Notes: generated by a model from the sequence alone, not told the origin. A DNA stretch of 64,000 nucleotides from Manis javanica (GCF_040802235.1 NC_133158.1:40738001-40802000), one strand, 5' to 3'; shown: positions 1 through 42,814, numbered from the stretch's first letter. Made by a program: numbers and translations.

Positions 1-1519
1 CTTCCCTGGCAGCTCCCTCCCTGCTTGCCCCTTGACCAGGCTCACTCCCAGCCCCCAAGCCCACTGGGAGGAAGGGTATAAGCCCTTGTGTGAGGGCACC
101 ACGGTAACACAGAACCCGGGCGCAGCTGTGATAGCCCCTCTGCGGGGGGGATGGTTGGATCCGGGTGACCAGCACAGGCTGGGAGAGGCTGGGGGTGCAG
201 CTAGGAGCCTCCATCGTGGTGGACACACACCTGGCAATGGCCCAGAAGCAGCAGAGGGGGCCTGGGGGAGCCTCCTTCCCAGAGAATGCCTGAGGGGTCA
301 TGAGCTGGATGCAGGGGCTGGTGAGGCTTGGACAGAAAGGAGAGACCACCCGCTGCCCAGGGGCTGGGAGCTTGGCCGAGTGGCACTCACACCTAGTGCT
401 GTGGAGGGCAGGACTTGGAGCGGTGGGATTGAATACTTGGGCACAGCCATTCCTAAGCAAGCTGCCCATGCAGCTTGGCTTCTCCTAAATGCTTACAGTG
501 AAATCGAAATGGGGAGTGGCTGAGAGGTGGAGTTTCTAGTCAAAAAGGAAGCGGAACTTACAAATTTGGGAAATCCCCAGCCCATCCACACTGAAAGGAA
601 TGAAAAGGCTTTCCTCAGGAGAGCAGACAAAGCGTGTGGCACATTTCACACAGATGTCAGACTGATGGCCACCCCAGGAAGCTGGTGCTTTCATCTGGAC
701 GGTAGGGACACAGTCAGCCCCATCCACAGCAGCAGTAATGACCCGAGGCATTTCAGAGGTCATGGGGCTGCCACCATCACAGGCCCCAAGTGTGAGGGCC
801 TAGGGGCAGAACGATTTCAAAGGAATTGTGGGGCACTGAAGGCTGGAACCCAGGCCATGGGTCCGCAGCCTCTCACCCCTCCCGTTATGGGCTCAGCTCC
901 TCGAACTCTAGCACTGAGCCGCGTAGTGGCCCCAAGCATGGCCCAGCAAGGCCTGGCATGGTGACACCTATGGGATGCTGTCTCTGCCCGCATGAAGAGT
1001 GTTCACGTCTGGGGGTCACGGTGCCTCTCCCCGGATGTGAAGGATGGGACCACCTAGCACCTTGGGCACCAGACCTAGCAGAGCCACCACCAGGGCAGTG
1101 CCAATGGAGCCGTAGCAGGGGCAACCCCAGACCCAGGGAGCCACGGGATGTGCTTCCAGCCCAGGAGAGCTGCGGATGCAGATGGGGCCGCCCCCAGCAG
1201 AGCCATCAGAGGGGGACCACCACCCCAGGGGTGTAAGGTTCCAGACTTGCTTGGCCCTGGGACCCCTTCCTTCTTCCCCACCGCTCCCTCTGGGCTGGGC
1301 CTGTCTGTCCTGTGCTGTCCAGGTTCCGCACCCAGGCTCGCAGCTGGAGAGGAGTTGGCCTCAGCGTGAATGCACCTGAGCCTCACCCAGACCTGATTTG
1401 GGTGAGGTGGAGGCAAGACTCCAGAGTGACGCTGGGATGAGGGAGACCTGGGGGCAGCTGGGATGGGCGGGTGTGTTTATGAGCAAGAAGGTCATGAGAT
1501 TGTGGGGTCAGGGGCAGAG
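1..1519. other. Gene-free flank, left edge
   Basis: I see no conserved coding exon, RNA gene or confident repeat here. Open frames on both strands are short, rich in G, P and S, and match no family I know. In human, TRPM2 begins on this side of CFAP410, so this is probably part of the spacer between the two genes. That placement is inference from synteny only. Confidence 0.5.
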
Positions 1520-1842
1520 TGCTAAGGTCTGAATGTGTTCCCCTAAATTTCCAATGTCAAAACCTTGTCCCCAAGGTGATGGTATTAGGAGGCAGGGTCT
1601 CTGGGAGGTGCTGAGGTCCTGATGGGACTTGCCTCTATCAGGGGGTCCCCAAAGAGCCCCCTTTGCCCTCCACTGTGTGAGAACACACAGAGATGTCTGC
1701 AGCCTGGAAGGGGACCTGGCCCACCGTGTTGGCACCCTGATCTGGGACTTCCAGCCTCCAGAGCTGTGAGAGATGAACCTCGGATGTTCATGAGCCCTGC
1801 AGCCGTGGTATTTTACAGCAGCCAGGTGGTAGAACCGAGACA
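1520..1842 (+). mobile_element. Solo MaLR LTR, MLT1-like (fossil)
   Basis: This is a degraded solo LTR of the ERVL-MaLR group. It starts with the typical 'gtctgaatgtgt' stretch after a TG and carries the diagnostic 'ccaaggtgatggtattagga' box and the 'acttccagcctccagagctg' box. It ends in CA at 1842. No internal region or second LTR is visible beside it. The divergence suggests an old insertion from early placental evolution. The subfamily is assigned from memory of the consensus. Confidence 0.8.
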
Positions 1843-2369
1843 TTGCAGGAGCCAGAGCTGGCTAGGGGTCCCGGGGGCTTCCCAGCACACACTCAGGAGG
1901 GCAGAGGTTACTGTGCCCCATACCTGGGGGGCCCTCACAGGGTGTCTGCTGTCCTACACAGGAGCTCGCCCGGCCTCCTCACCCCCACCTACCCCCACCC
2001 CAAAGACTCAGCAAGGGCTTTTACATGTGAGGGTGGCCATGGGCACGCTGGCCTGGACCTGAGCGCACACTCCCTCCACCTCTCTCTGAAGTGTGTGCTA
2101 TAGCCCGAGCTCCTGGGGCAGGGCAGCCTCTGAAACCCTGGCAGAGAGCACTATCTACACTGCGAACAGCGGAGGCCAGTGAGGGGAAGGAGAAACCGAG
2201 GACAAACGGCCAGGTGGTCTTGTCAGGATTCAGAACGAGAGCCTGAGATGGCAGAGCCCCTCAATTCCCCAGGTCGTAGCACAGCACTGGGTAGAGATGG
2301 CCCTGGATACTGTGGGAGCCCTCGCCCTGGGCTCCCTGCCTTAGCAGGGGCTACAGCCAGACCCATGAA

Positions 2370-2880
2370 CCTGTGCTCGACACCGGACCCCCAGCTCGCG
2401 CCCAGAGCCCGCTCCAGCACCCCGCCAGAGCCCAGGTCCCCGCACCCCGTGGCAAAGGAGCTCCAGCCTGCGGTTTGCTTGTGTTCACAGCTGGGACTGC
2501 ACCCCTGGACCCCCGTGTACCCGCCCCCGCGCCCCTGGGCACCCTCCCCCACACCGCCTGCGCCTCCGATCCCGCGCGCCCCCTCCCTGCCCGCACCCCC
2601 GCCCCAGCGCCGGGTCTGCTACCTCGTCGCCGGCCCTGGTGATGTCCATCCGGCCCGGCGCGCGCACCTGCTCGGAGAGGGCAGCGTCCCCGCGTCACTC
2701 GCCCCGCACTGTCCGTGTCGCCCGCGGCGCGCTCTGCGTCACCGGCCGGGAGAGCGCAGCCTGCCGCGCCCCAGGTCCCGCGTCCCGGTCCGGCCTCCCC
2801 AGAGACCCCAAGCGGGGCACCGTCCTGGGTGTTCGCGTCCCGAGGGGCTAGTGGCAAGTTTCTCCTTTAAAGGCGCGATG
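2370..2880. promoter_or_regulatory. CpG island, possible minus-strand promoter
   Basis: About 500 bp are very GC-rich and dense in CpG, unlike the sequence on either side. On the minus strand an ATG at 2649 opens a nine-codon stretch ending at a plausible donor (exon end 2623, GAG then gtagca). Human TRPM2 lies on this side and would be read on the minus strand here, so a TRPM2 upstream promoter or first exon is the natural candidate. The peptide does not match the human TRPM2 N-terminus, so this stays an inference. An isolated island without a promoter is the alternative. Confidence 0.45.
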
Positions 2881-4584
2881 GCAGCTACTCTCCTCGGCCC
2901 AGAGCGGCTTGGGGTCGGGGGGCGGGGTTGAGGCTGGGAGGCTGAGGCAGGAGCGGGCGGGGACCCAAGTGAGCCCGGCCTGGGTGAGCCACTTCCCCAA
3001 CGGCCTCAGGACGCCTGGAGACTCCGGCAGCTGCCTCACCCCAGCCCTCTGGCGGGACCCCAAGCCAGGACATTCCCAGTAAGGCAGGACCCAAGGGGAC
3101 AGGGAGCCAGAAAGAGCCAACCACACAGCACCCAGGTGTAGGGCAGGTGCTGGCCACTGGCCACAAAAGCCTGAACTTGGCGCTGCTTACACGGCCGCAT
3201 CTGTCCTGCTGCTGGAGGACCCGTAGGGTCCGAATCCCGACTCTGGACCAGAGCTGATGGCAGCTTTCCCTAAAGGTCCAAACCCCCAGCCACAATTCTC
3301 TCCCCCACACAAAGTAATCTGCCACCTCCTCCCCAAATGCTAGCCTTCAATGCCCCACAGCACCCTCTCCCTCTATCTGGGCCCCAAGGGGCATCCAGGG
3401 AAGTGCAGAGGGTCCTGTACTCCCCAGTCCGGGACCTTAGGGGCTGCTGGCTGACTCCAGGCTCAGCAGCCACCCCCTCACCCCCACCCCCTCCTGGTGC
3501 GCTGACCCTGCCAAGGAAGTCTAGGCTCCTGCCTTCACTGCCCTGCCTCTCAGCTAGGGAGTCAGCCTTTAGGACTGAGGGTCCAAGGGACCCCATCTGC
3601 TATCCCAGCCTCCAGAGGTCTGTGTGCAGCTGGGGGAAGGTGCCCGAACCCATCAGTGCCTTTGTGCAGGCAGCACTTTCTCGGCTCTTCAAGATGCGTT
3701 GATAGGTACAAAGGTGCTAGAGCCTGGCCTCCAAAGCAGTTAGCTCCCTGGGTGCGGCTGTGGGTTCACTGCTGGACAGGAACACAGCCAGCCCCCCGCC
3801 ACTGCTGAATTCTCAGAGCCCAACTAGGAAGCCCTCCCTGGGGGCCTGCTGCGAGAGTTGGCTTGTTACAACGGCCACACCCCAGAAAGGGGTCTCAGAC
3901 CCTCACTATCCAACGAGAGAAGCAGAAGCCTCCCCAGTGTCAGCAGCTGCTAAGCATCCAGGCTCTCATCCTTCCCTGGGGGGCCCTTCCCGCCCCAGAG
4001 CCATGTCATTGACTTAAAGCAGTTAATGTTTCATGGGAATCAGCAGTTGCAGCATTGCCCGATGGACAGGCAAGACAGGCTGGCTTTCATTTGCAAGCAT
4101 CCCGTGGTAACGTCAGTTAAGATAAAATAGTTCAGGAAAGAGGCTCCAACAAACCATCTGTGCCCATGTTGTCCCCTGTGCGGCTCCTTCCCGTCTAGAG
4201 AAAACCACATGTTTCACAAGAAGACCATGTTCCGTCTGCCAGAACACCATTGCAAGAGCAATTATGAAATGTCCTTCCCATAAAAATAGAAAGGCATTGG
4301 ACAGTAAAGCAGGGACACAGCAAGTGCTGATCTTGACTGAGAGCTGTTTCAAGTTCAGGTAACGGAAATGCAAAGCAAAGAACTTTCCATGGTGTAGACA
4401 ACACGTCCAAGATACAAGCCCTGCCCTGGCCACGGGAAGGAAGCTGCAATCCATGAAAGCAATCTGACTGCTTGGCACCAGCGCACTCTCGCCATGAATA
4501 TTACACAGGATTATATACACAATAATACACGGCGGCCAGCCCCTGGGAGCAGAGCAGAGCAGGCGGGGAGGGGCCGAGGCTACA
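2881..4584. other. Gene-free spacer
   Basis: I see no recognizable exon, RNA gene or confident repeat. GC falls steadily after the CpG island, reaching AT-rich sequence near 4.0-4.5 kb. Confidence 0.5.
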
Positions 4585-4802
4585 CAGGGGCTGCAGCCTT
4601 TTTCTATACAAGGACAGATGGTAAATACGTCAAGCTTGTGCGTCCTGGTTTCCATTTTAATTACTCAGCTCTGCCATTGCAGAAGGAAGGCAGCCATTGG
4701 TAAAGCACAAACAGATGGGTGTAGCTGTTGCCAATAAAGCTTTATTTACAGAAACAGGCCATGGCTGGGTCTGGCCTGGGGGCTGTAGTTCGTTGACCTC
4801 TG
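4585..4802 (+). mobile_element. Non-autonomous hAT-type DNA transposon
   Basis: The segment opens with CAGGGG and closes with cctctg, as expected for a hAT-Charlie element whose ends read CAGGGG and CCCCTG. The interior carries the characteristic 'ttactcagctctgccattg', 'aggcagccattgg' and 'caataaagctttatttacag' blocks. The flanks ggctaca (4578-4584) and gtctaca (4803-4809) differ at one base and look like the target-site duplication. There is no transposase. I believe the family is MER33-like or a close relative but cannot confirm the subfamily. Confidence 0.75.
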
Positions 4803-4810
4803 GTCTACAG

Positions 4811-7797
4811 AGAGCGCCAAGGGAAGCAGGTTCGTGCAGGGGGGACACCACTGAGGACCGCTCTTCTGCAGTCAGCAGATATCTGCAAACTAGAAACAGC
4901 AAAAGGACTGCCCAGGAAATTGAGAAGTGAAACGGGAACCATGGCTGCACTGGAGAGTAAGCAAGGACTTCAGCTAAATGCAGCTGCTATAGATGCGCCT
5001 TTGCTGCGTGCCTGCCCACAAGTCTCCACAGTGACAGTGATGGGATGGAACTGGACAGGACCCCGAGGCCTGAGCAATCTCTCAGGACACTTAATAAATT
5101 AATAATGAAATGAGATAGTGCAGCTCTTCTCTTCTGCAAGTGAGTTCTGTGGTTTGAGGAGACCTGAAGCAGGTCTGCAGTGCATCCTTCCTGACCCTCA
5201 GCGCCAGCCGGGCTCACCAGTCAGCAGAGGGCAAGGAGGCTTACTTACTTGGCGTCCTCACCCTCCTTGCCACGCCTCATGCTGGGCTCCCTACATGCAC
5301 TAGCAGGGCTCCTGACCCACTGTGGCAGGAAACCTCATCCCTGATCCTTGATGAGCTGGCTGTGGCTCAGAAACCAAGAAACATGTCTCAGGACCCCCAG
5401 GGACCTTCCAGAGCTGGCATGTGAAGATACTGCAGGCCCTGAGTTCATCGTGGAGGGCCAGCCCCAGGCACTTCCTGAAGATTTGCCATGGCCAGAACCT
5501 GTTTGGTGACAGGGGGCTGCAGGAGGACGGGAAGCCCAGATGCACAGTCCGGGGGGCATGCACTGCCTTCAGGTTGTGGTAAAGATTGTAAGGACCAACG
5601 GATTGGGAGCTGAAGAGTAACAGAGGTCAGTGTCAGGCAGGGTGCAAAGGGCTTGCTCAGGGGGTCTGAACAAGTGACCGAATGAGCCAGAGGAATCTGA
5701 TGTCTGGGCCCAGGGAAGAGCAGGTGCTAAGACCTTGAGGTGAACTCAAGCCCTCATGTTGAGGAGCAACAGGAAAGCCAGCAAGGCCGGCAGAGTGCAC
5801 CAGGGGGTGTGTGGCAGGAGATGGAGGGAGGAGGCACCAGGCCAGCAGGGCCTCCAGGCTGTGAGCCGGTCCCCTGGGCTGACGCAGTGTTACCTAGGCC
5901 CCTGGGCTGCTGGATCAAACCACTGTGAGCCCTCAAACCTCTCTCTTCTCCCTCCCTCCCTCCCTCTGTCCCCCTCCTGTCTTGGGTATGACCACCTGCT
6001 CTCTCCCACCTTCCAAAGGGTATGCAAATTTCTCTTGGGGTCAAGCTCCGCCTGGAGCTCCAGTCAAAGGGTCTTCTGGAAATGCACCGTAACACAACCC
6101 ACACAGGCATTTGTACTAACCTCGCCAAGAACTCCCTTTACAAATGTCACCTGAACCACCAGGACCTTCAGCTAATGCACTCCCAACCACCTCTTGAACA
6201 GCCACCTAGAGGGGACAGGGGCTACAGAAGCCGCAGAGACATAAGCACACCCGTCTCCTCCTTCCCTCCATGTGGGTCCCTGACAGGAACTGTTCCTCAA
6301 CTCCAGCCAAGAGGAGAAGCAGGTGTTTCCTGCCAGACGCTTACTCAGGCCACCTGGACTCAGGGACGGGTGGCTCTGCTCCCTTGTGATCCCTCAGTGC
6401 AGGGAAATCCACACGCCCTAACTGTCAGGTCCTTGACCTACTCCAGGCATACCTGCAGGTGCTCCACACTGCTCTACACCCCATCACTATACAAAACCAT
6501 CCAGGTGCAGCCCTCTTGCAGAGAGCTGGGCCTGTCCCACAGCTCTCCCTGGCATGGCTTACATTGTACCAGGACTGGTGCCTTCACCTGGATCACACCA
6601 GTCCAGATAAAAGGGGGTTGGGGGGAATGACCTCAGCCAGGTAGGATCAAGCCCAAGATGAGCAGGGCCAACATCCCCAAAGCCCTGTTCCCATGAGCCT
6701 CTGGCCCACTGGCATCTGCCACAGTGTACATCACCCTGTCACGTGCCTGCTCAGTTGCCCCCAGAACCCACTCCTGCAGATGCTTGCTCTCATCTGCCAG
6801 CAGGATGGTTATCCACACTGTCTCTCTGGATGCTTCTGCACCAACTCTTGGCCCAGCCTGCTCTCCACAGCTCCTGGTAGCCCCTGCTTTGTCCCTGACA
6901 GACACCTGATGTGGATCCCCAGTTGGGACAGCCAGAGGCCTGCTACAAGCTCATACAACCTGGGCCTCCTGGCAGTTTCCAGCTACTCTGTGGAGCTGAG
7001 CTCCAGGGTCTGGCTTCTCTTAGGTCAAGCCCTCATTGTCAGATTGTTCTCTGCTCGCTTGCAGGCTGAAAACTGCTCTGAGACACTCTATCCTCTCAAA
7101 TCTTACACTGAGCCACCCCGACTGAGCCCAGCACCCTTCCTCATTCCCCAGCCTCTGGCGATCTTAGTCCTAGAACTTTCCTCGATGCTTTGGGCCCACA
7201 GCACCACGGCAGACCACCAGCAAAACCTTGGCTTTCTGTGACTGCAGACTTCCAACACAAGAGCCACTTTCTCCTGCCCTGAGTCCTGGGGCAGGTGCCC
7301 AGGAGGCTGCTACTAAAACCAGTATCCACTTAAGAGCTCTGACTGGCACTGTTTGCAAGGTTGCCTTCCTCCCATAAAGAAGACCAAAGTTCTCTGTGGC
7401 CCAGGGAGGCTCATCCACCATTTGGGTGGGCGGCACCTCACCCAAGCATCAGTGAGAGGGCTTGGGAAAAGAACCTGCCTGATAATCTTTTCATAGCACC
7501 CCACAGCCCAGCAAGGACAGCACATGGGACAAAATACAGAAAGCAACAATTCTTAAACTACTGTGGGAATGTTTTTCTCTTTTTAGAATTCCCTATATTG
7601 TCTTTGTAAGAAAAATGGTGGGTTTGGGTGGGATGGGAAATCCCATAGTAAAATTCTGCTTTCTCCCATTGAATCATGGCCCCTTGTCCTGCCACGGCTC
7701 CCTCGTACAGGCAGGTCTCCCACCAGGACCTGGGCTTCCAGATGCTGTGATGTACTGGGAAAACAATCTTTGACCTCTGTTCAAGAAAAAATTGTTG
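4811..7797. other. Gene-free spacer
   Basis: About 3 kb without a conserved exon. Open frames such as the 202-codon one at 6022-6630 show no domain and no codon-like pattern. A pyrimidine-rich tract lies near 5940-5970. I assign nothing else. Confidence 0.45.
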
Positions 7798-8666
7798 TGA
7801 CACTTGTTAAAACGGTGAGGAAGACTTTATTGAAGACTGCTGCAATTGAGGAGAGAGATTGGTTCAACTGCAAAGAAAAAGACAAATGAAGATTTATAGC
7901 CAAGGCAGGGGGTGGGGGGCTATGTATGGAAAACCACCAAGATGTTAAAAGTAGGGGTCTTGCTAAAGGCTGAGATGACCAGGTATCACTTGGGGATGAG
8001 GAACTTAATCAGAAATAATGATACTGTTAACAAATCTATCTGTAAAAAAGGAATTTAATCACGAAGAACTTTATTGCTTTAAGTAAAGTTTGCAAGTCAG
8101 GTAGACACAGCCCTGGTTATGAACCGTAAGTACACTCCAAGGAAACAAAGAGCGGGGCTATTTTTATAGGAGATTCTGCCCAGGTTCCCATACAGGTCCA
8201 TTATGCAAATTAGCAGTGTAAGTCTGTTTAGTGCTGATAGCTTATTGGCTGACTTCCTCCATCTGTTTTGGGTTGGTTCTGCTTCAAGGAGCCATGTCAG
8301 CGCGTGCCTTTTCTGGGGACAGAACACCCTACGGCCTCTCATCTATACCAGGCTGTCTGACTCCATTTTGTTTTGGGCCTGTTTGCCCGATGAATCCATC
8401 CCACTTTCTGGCATAGCTGGATTTGGGGAGTCGTCACTCACTCGGTTTTGTCCTATTTTCACAAGGATTATCAGATATCAAGGACGGGGGATGGCTTAGC
8501 AGGATCTTTGCAGAGACTGGGCCGGCAGGCTAAAGGCAGGTCCGGGACCCGGTGGAGAAGTCCCAGAGGCCGGCAGAATGTTGGTCTTCGCATCTCTGAG
8601 CTCCCTGATGCCTGTCTTAATGTGATCTGCACCCCAAGTAACCTTTAATTTCTAAAAGGCCTAACA
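7798..8666 (-). mobile_element. LTR-like antisense segment (fossil, family unassigned)
   Basis: Read on the minus strand, this segment begins TGTTAG (8666) and ends GTGTCA (7798). It holds a TATA-like 'cctataaaaatag' near 8165 and AATAAAG signals near 8070 and 7825, in the order expected of a retroviral LTR. The phrase 'caaaatggagtca' is also common in mammalian LTRs. I cannot name the family. No coding region flanks it, so it would be a solo, decayed copy. Confidence 0.4.
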
Positions 8667-9007
8667 CGGTGAGACCGTTTCTTTAAATGCTAAAAGCGAA
8701 GGAGGGAATCAACACAGCCCTAGGACTGTCAGATTTATTTCCAGTTTAAATCGCTGTAATTCAGGGCAATTAACAGACCATCACCTCTATGTTCCAGGTT
8801 TGCGGCCGGGGTTCAAGGGTCAGGGCTGGGGCTCCGGCTCAGGCTGTGGGTGGGCCTTGGGGCGAGGGAGCTCAGGGCTCCAAGGCTCCAGGGCTCCAGG
8901 TTCGGTGGATCAGAGACACGCGTTCCAGGCCTGCGGGTACGCTCCAGCCGGGTCGGGGCCGAACCGCATTAGAGGGGGGCGGGGGAGGGACCGGGTGGGC
9001 GGGGTGA

Positions 9008-17506
<8,499 letters not shown>

Positions 17507-17832
17507 CTGTCCGCAGGAGCCCGGGCTGCAGGCTTGCCTGGGGACCCTGCCTGAAATCTCACCAGATGGGGCATCATGCCCACAGCTGTGCCTCTGCTGA
17601 CCCTGGGCTGGGACTCAGCCACAGGCTGCGCCCTTAGGAAGCCTCAGGCCCACCTGGCAAAGCCGCGGCTCACTGCGGACCTGCACCCCGGTGAGGGTGG
17701 GAGGGACGCCGGGCTCTGGGCACCAGCTGGGCAGGCCCTGCTCCCCTGGGCGCCTGGCCACCACCCTCCTGAGCGGGAAGGCCCACCTCGACCTGGCTTG
17801 GCCTGAAGTTGGGCTTTGCAGCCATTCTTCCT

Positions 17833-17838
17833 AATAAA
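17833..17838 (+). terminator. CFAP410: CFAP410 proximal poly(A) signal
   Basis: AATAAA lies 327 bp past the stop codon. It is the first canonical signal in the 3' flank. Confidence 0.75.
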
Positions 17839-18624
17839 CATTCTCCCGAAGTCCAATCTAGCAGTAGATGTTTCAGACCTGGCAGGCGTGGCCTTGGCCT
17901 TCTTCCTAAAGGTAGTGCCATTGCTCACAGCATGCCCATGTCAGCTGCAACTGGGACACAGGGTAGACTTCTGTCGCTCACGCAGGCTTCCGGAATGACG
18001 GCATCAGAGACGAGCTGCCTGAGGTTTGCATCAGTGGCCCCACCCCAGTCACCCGCCACCATAAGGACACCTGCGGCGGCAGGGGTGGGAGGAAGGCACT
18101 TGCCTTTGCTCCCCGTCTAAAGAGCCCTGCAGCGAGGGGAGGCCTTACCCCTTCCGCCTGGGGCCACGTGTGGCAGCTGGGTGGGAGGGGCAGCCTTCTG
18201 GAAGCTGCTTGTCCTGGGAATTGCCACCTGCCCCAGGATGTCGTGTCCCTAGGAAGAGTCCCAAGCCCTGCCTAGAGGCACAGGGTCTGGGCGGTGGTGC
18301 TGCAGAGGCCACGGCTACCTCCTCACAGAAGGGGCGGAAAGCCCACCCACAGGTGCCAGCTGGCTGGGCCTGAGAGGGTGGGAGCATTCCCCGCAGCCTC
18401 CTCTCGGGCTGGGACCCAGACATCTGTGAGGTCCATGTCCCTGTGCTGTTGTAAACAGGGTCACCCCCACTGCACTGCTGGGGGTCCTGGGGGCTCTGGT
18501 GCTTCTCTGCAGGGAAGCTCTGTAGTTCTCAGGGCAAGGCAGTGCCTGAGCAGCAGGAGGTAGGGAGTCACCTCGTGGGCCCCAGGAGGCATGGCTGCTG
18601 GCTCTGTGTGCCTTCTCTTTAAAC

Positions 18625-18630
18625 AATAAA
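18625..18630 (+). terminator. Possible distal poly(A) signal
   Basis: A second AATAAA lies about 1.1 kb after the CFAP410 stop. It would give a longer 3'UTR. It could also be chance, since no other + strand gene ends here. Confidence 0.45.
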
Positions 18631-18639
18631 GCATCTTCA

Positions 18640-20280
18640 TTAGAACAAGTTGGGGTCGGGTGTGTGAAATTAACAGACCCCCTTTCTGGCCCACCAGGCA
18701 GGGCACCTACCTTTGCCTGGTCCATCTCAGTCGGGGACCTTGAAGCTGGAGCCCAGGTGGGTGGGCTGCCCACTTAAGCCCCTGCACTCTTCCCAGCCGC
18801 CATCAGGCCGCACTCCTGGCCACCTGCTCCCTCCATGCCCGTCTGAAGCCTGTACTCGGACCCTGGCCTGGGACCCACAGCCTCCACCCTGAGCACCACC
18901 CCCCCGCATGATGCCTTCTGGGCTGCTGGAGCCAAGCAGGCATCATCCCATGTGTACATGCTGGTGCCCAGTTTAAGGAGAGGACCGAGACCCAGGAGGA
19001 CGTGCCGTTCAGCCAGCAGTGTTTGCCAGTGCAGAGGTGGCCACAGCACCTGTCAACAGAGCCGCCGCCCAGCAGGTCCCCAGGCCACAGCTGAAATGCT
19101 GCTGGGCATCCAGCAGGGCGAGCCCGGGGGTTTCCACCCTGAGAGCTGAGTCCTGACCCGACGTGTCAGCGTGACCACAGGTGGGGGTGGCCAGAGCAGA
19201 CACCCCATCTGCTGACTGCAGGCACACACGTACACACACAGTGCTCAGGTTTCTGGGACCCAGGAACTTGTCCCTGGCCTCTGGAGACAGACTTGGGCCC
19301 TTGGGGCTGGCTGCGTGGGGAGCTGCCCCTCCTCCCCCTGCCCCAGGACCGCCTATACTCATGGTGCGCAGAGCTGGCCAGAGAGGCCCCAGATCCACAG
19401 ATGGGCACCCAGGAGCCCGCAGGCTCCAGGGCCAACACTGTGAGGCTAGCACAGGGCCCCCGGCACAGGGCTGCTGTCATCCTGGAGTGGCCAAGGCCCC
19501 CTGCTGAGGTCTGTGGGGACATGAAGGCAGCTGGGGGTACACAGCCTCCAGCCTGGTCCCTAGAGCCACCCAGCCAGAAGACCCTGCCCAGAGACCCCTG
19601 GTGTGGCCTGTGCGCCCCCAAGGCCAGATCACCCCACAAAATCTTGTGGGTCCTGGAACCTCCTCCTGAGCCTCTGAAGGTGCCGCTCAGTGAAGAGCAC
19701 CCAAGACCAAGTGCCCCAGAAGCTGCAAGGGGAGCAGATGGGGACTAGGCCACGAGCTCAGGAGTGACGGGGTCCCTTCCAAGTGCAGACAGTGTAGCCA
19801 AGGCTCAGCTGGTCCCCAAGGGGCCCCGGTGCCAGTGCCCTGCTGCAGTCGGGTCTGGTGGATTGGCTGGGCTCCCCTTCCTGCCTACCCTGGCCAGTGT
19901 CCCCTGGAGGCTCCCAGAGACCCACAACCTGCCCCAGGATCCCTGGCTCTGCTTCTGAGACCCCAGCCCAGGCTGAGCTGGGGACCATTCTGGGTCAGAC
20001 TCAGGGCCTGGCCTGGGGACCAGGCTCAGAAATCCTCTAAGTCTGAGGGAGGCCAGGCACAGGCCTGGTGAACTAGGGTCACCCTACTGGCAGGGAGGGG
20101 TGCTGGTCCTAGGTGGGGAATGTGGCCCCAGAGGGTGCATGTTCCTGAGACTCAGCCCGGCCCCAGGGCCAGAGGGCCCCAGACCCACACATGCCAACAG
20201 GGGGCTGCCTACCAGCAGCTGCCCCCCAAGAAGTTCCATGGGCCCTGCTTTTCAGAGACCGATGACACTCCGCAGTTTGA
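18640..20280. other. Convergent spacer between CFAP410 and PFKL
   Basis: The two genes meet tail to tail. I see no exon, RNA gene or confident repeat in this GC-rich stretch. Several open frames of 100-150 codons on both strands show no family signal. Confidence 0.5.
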
Positions 20281-20285
20281 GTGAT

Positions 20286-20291
20286 TTTACT
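20286..20291 (-). terminator. PFKL: PFKL poly(A) signal (AGTAAA variant)
   Basis: On the minus strand AGTAAA lies 278 bp after the PFKL stop codon. No AATAAA or ATTAAA is seen between. A 3'UTR near 300 nt would resemble the human transcript. Confidence 0.45.
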
Positions 20292-20568
20292 TCTTGAGAA
20301 GGTGACATGGTCTGCTCAGCCTTGGGAGCCAGTGCACACACAGGAGCAGGGCCACAGGGATGGCCCAGGGGCACTGAACCTCCTTGGTCCTGGCCCCCCG
20401 AGGGAGCGGTGGGGAGGGCCACACAGGTGCTGAGGCAGAGGGGGGCAGTGTCCGAGCGCAGGCGCCCCCCATGCCCCGGGTGGAAGGTGGGTACCAGGGT
20501 GCCGTCCTGGAGGAGCCGGGCTGAGCAGGCCCCAGTGCTCGTCCCACCGGGAAGGGGGCCGGGCGGCC

Positions 20569-42201
<21,633 letters not shown>

Positions 42202-42814
42202 GGCTGCGGAGAAGGCCGCCTGGCTCCTGGCTCTCACTGTCGCCAACCCCGCCCCGTACCTCGCCCCGCCCCGCGCCGCGCCGCCGCCCCGCCCCCGCAC
42301 TCGTGAGGTCACTGCTCCCCGCGGCCGGGCGGGAGACTGGGGTGGGCGGGCCGTCCGTGTCGCTCCCCGGGGGCGGGGGGGGCCGCGTCCCCGCGTCCCC
42401 GCGACCTCGCGTCCCGGGGTCCCCACTGCTGGGCAGTCTGCGGCCTTGGCCGCGGAGCCCTCGCGTTCTGGTTTCTGCGCCGGTGGACTTAACAACGCGC
42501 GGCGTGTTTGGAGGAGCCACGTCCCCCTTTCCAGGTGCAGCGCAGCTCTCCGGAAAGCTGCAGCCGGCCCCGCCCAGCGCAGAGCCGGGCAGGGCCGCGG
42601 GCACGCCCGAGGGCGCCCCTGGGCCGATCGCCGTTCTCCGTTGCGGTTTGTAATTCTAGGCCCGGATCTACTTTAACTTCATTTTTCAAGAAGTTCACTG
42701 CTGGAGCGCAGGCACCCTCCACGCCGACCGGGGCGTTTCCCCGAGGGCCGCTGTCTGATCAAGATGCCCAATGGCACAGAGCCTTGGAGTGTTAATATTC
42801 TTTGCCCCTATAAC

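Noticed and set aside
366-385. 'ggccgagtggcactca' resembling the tRNA-like start of some SINEs
   Set aside because: The rest of a SINE body, B box and A-rich tail are absent, so it is a chance match.
1-9000. Search for TRPM2 coding exons on the minus strand
   Set aside because: No match to conserved human TRPM2 N-terminal motifs in any minus-strand frame. Coding exons must lie outside the window, if present.
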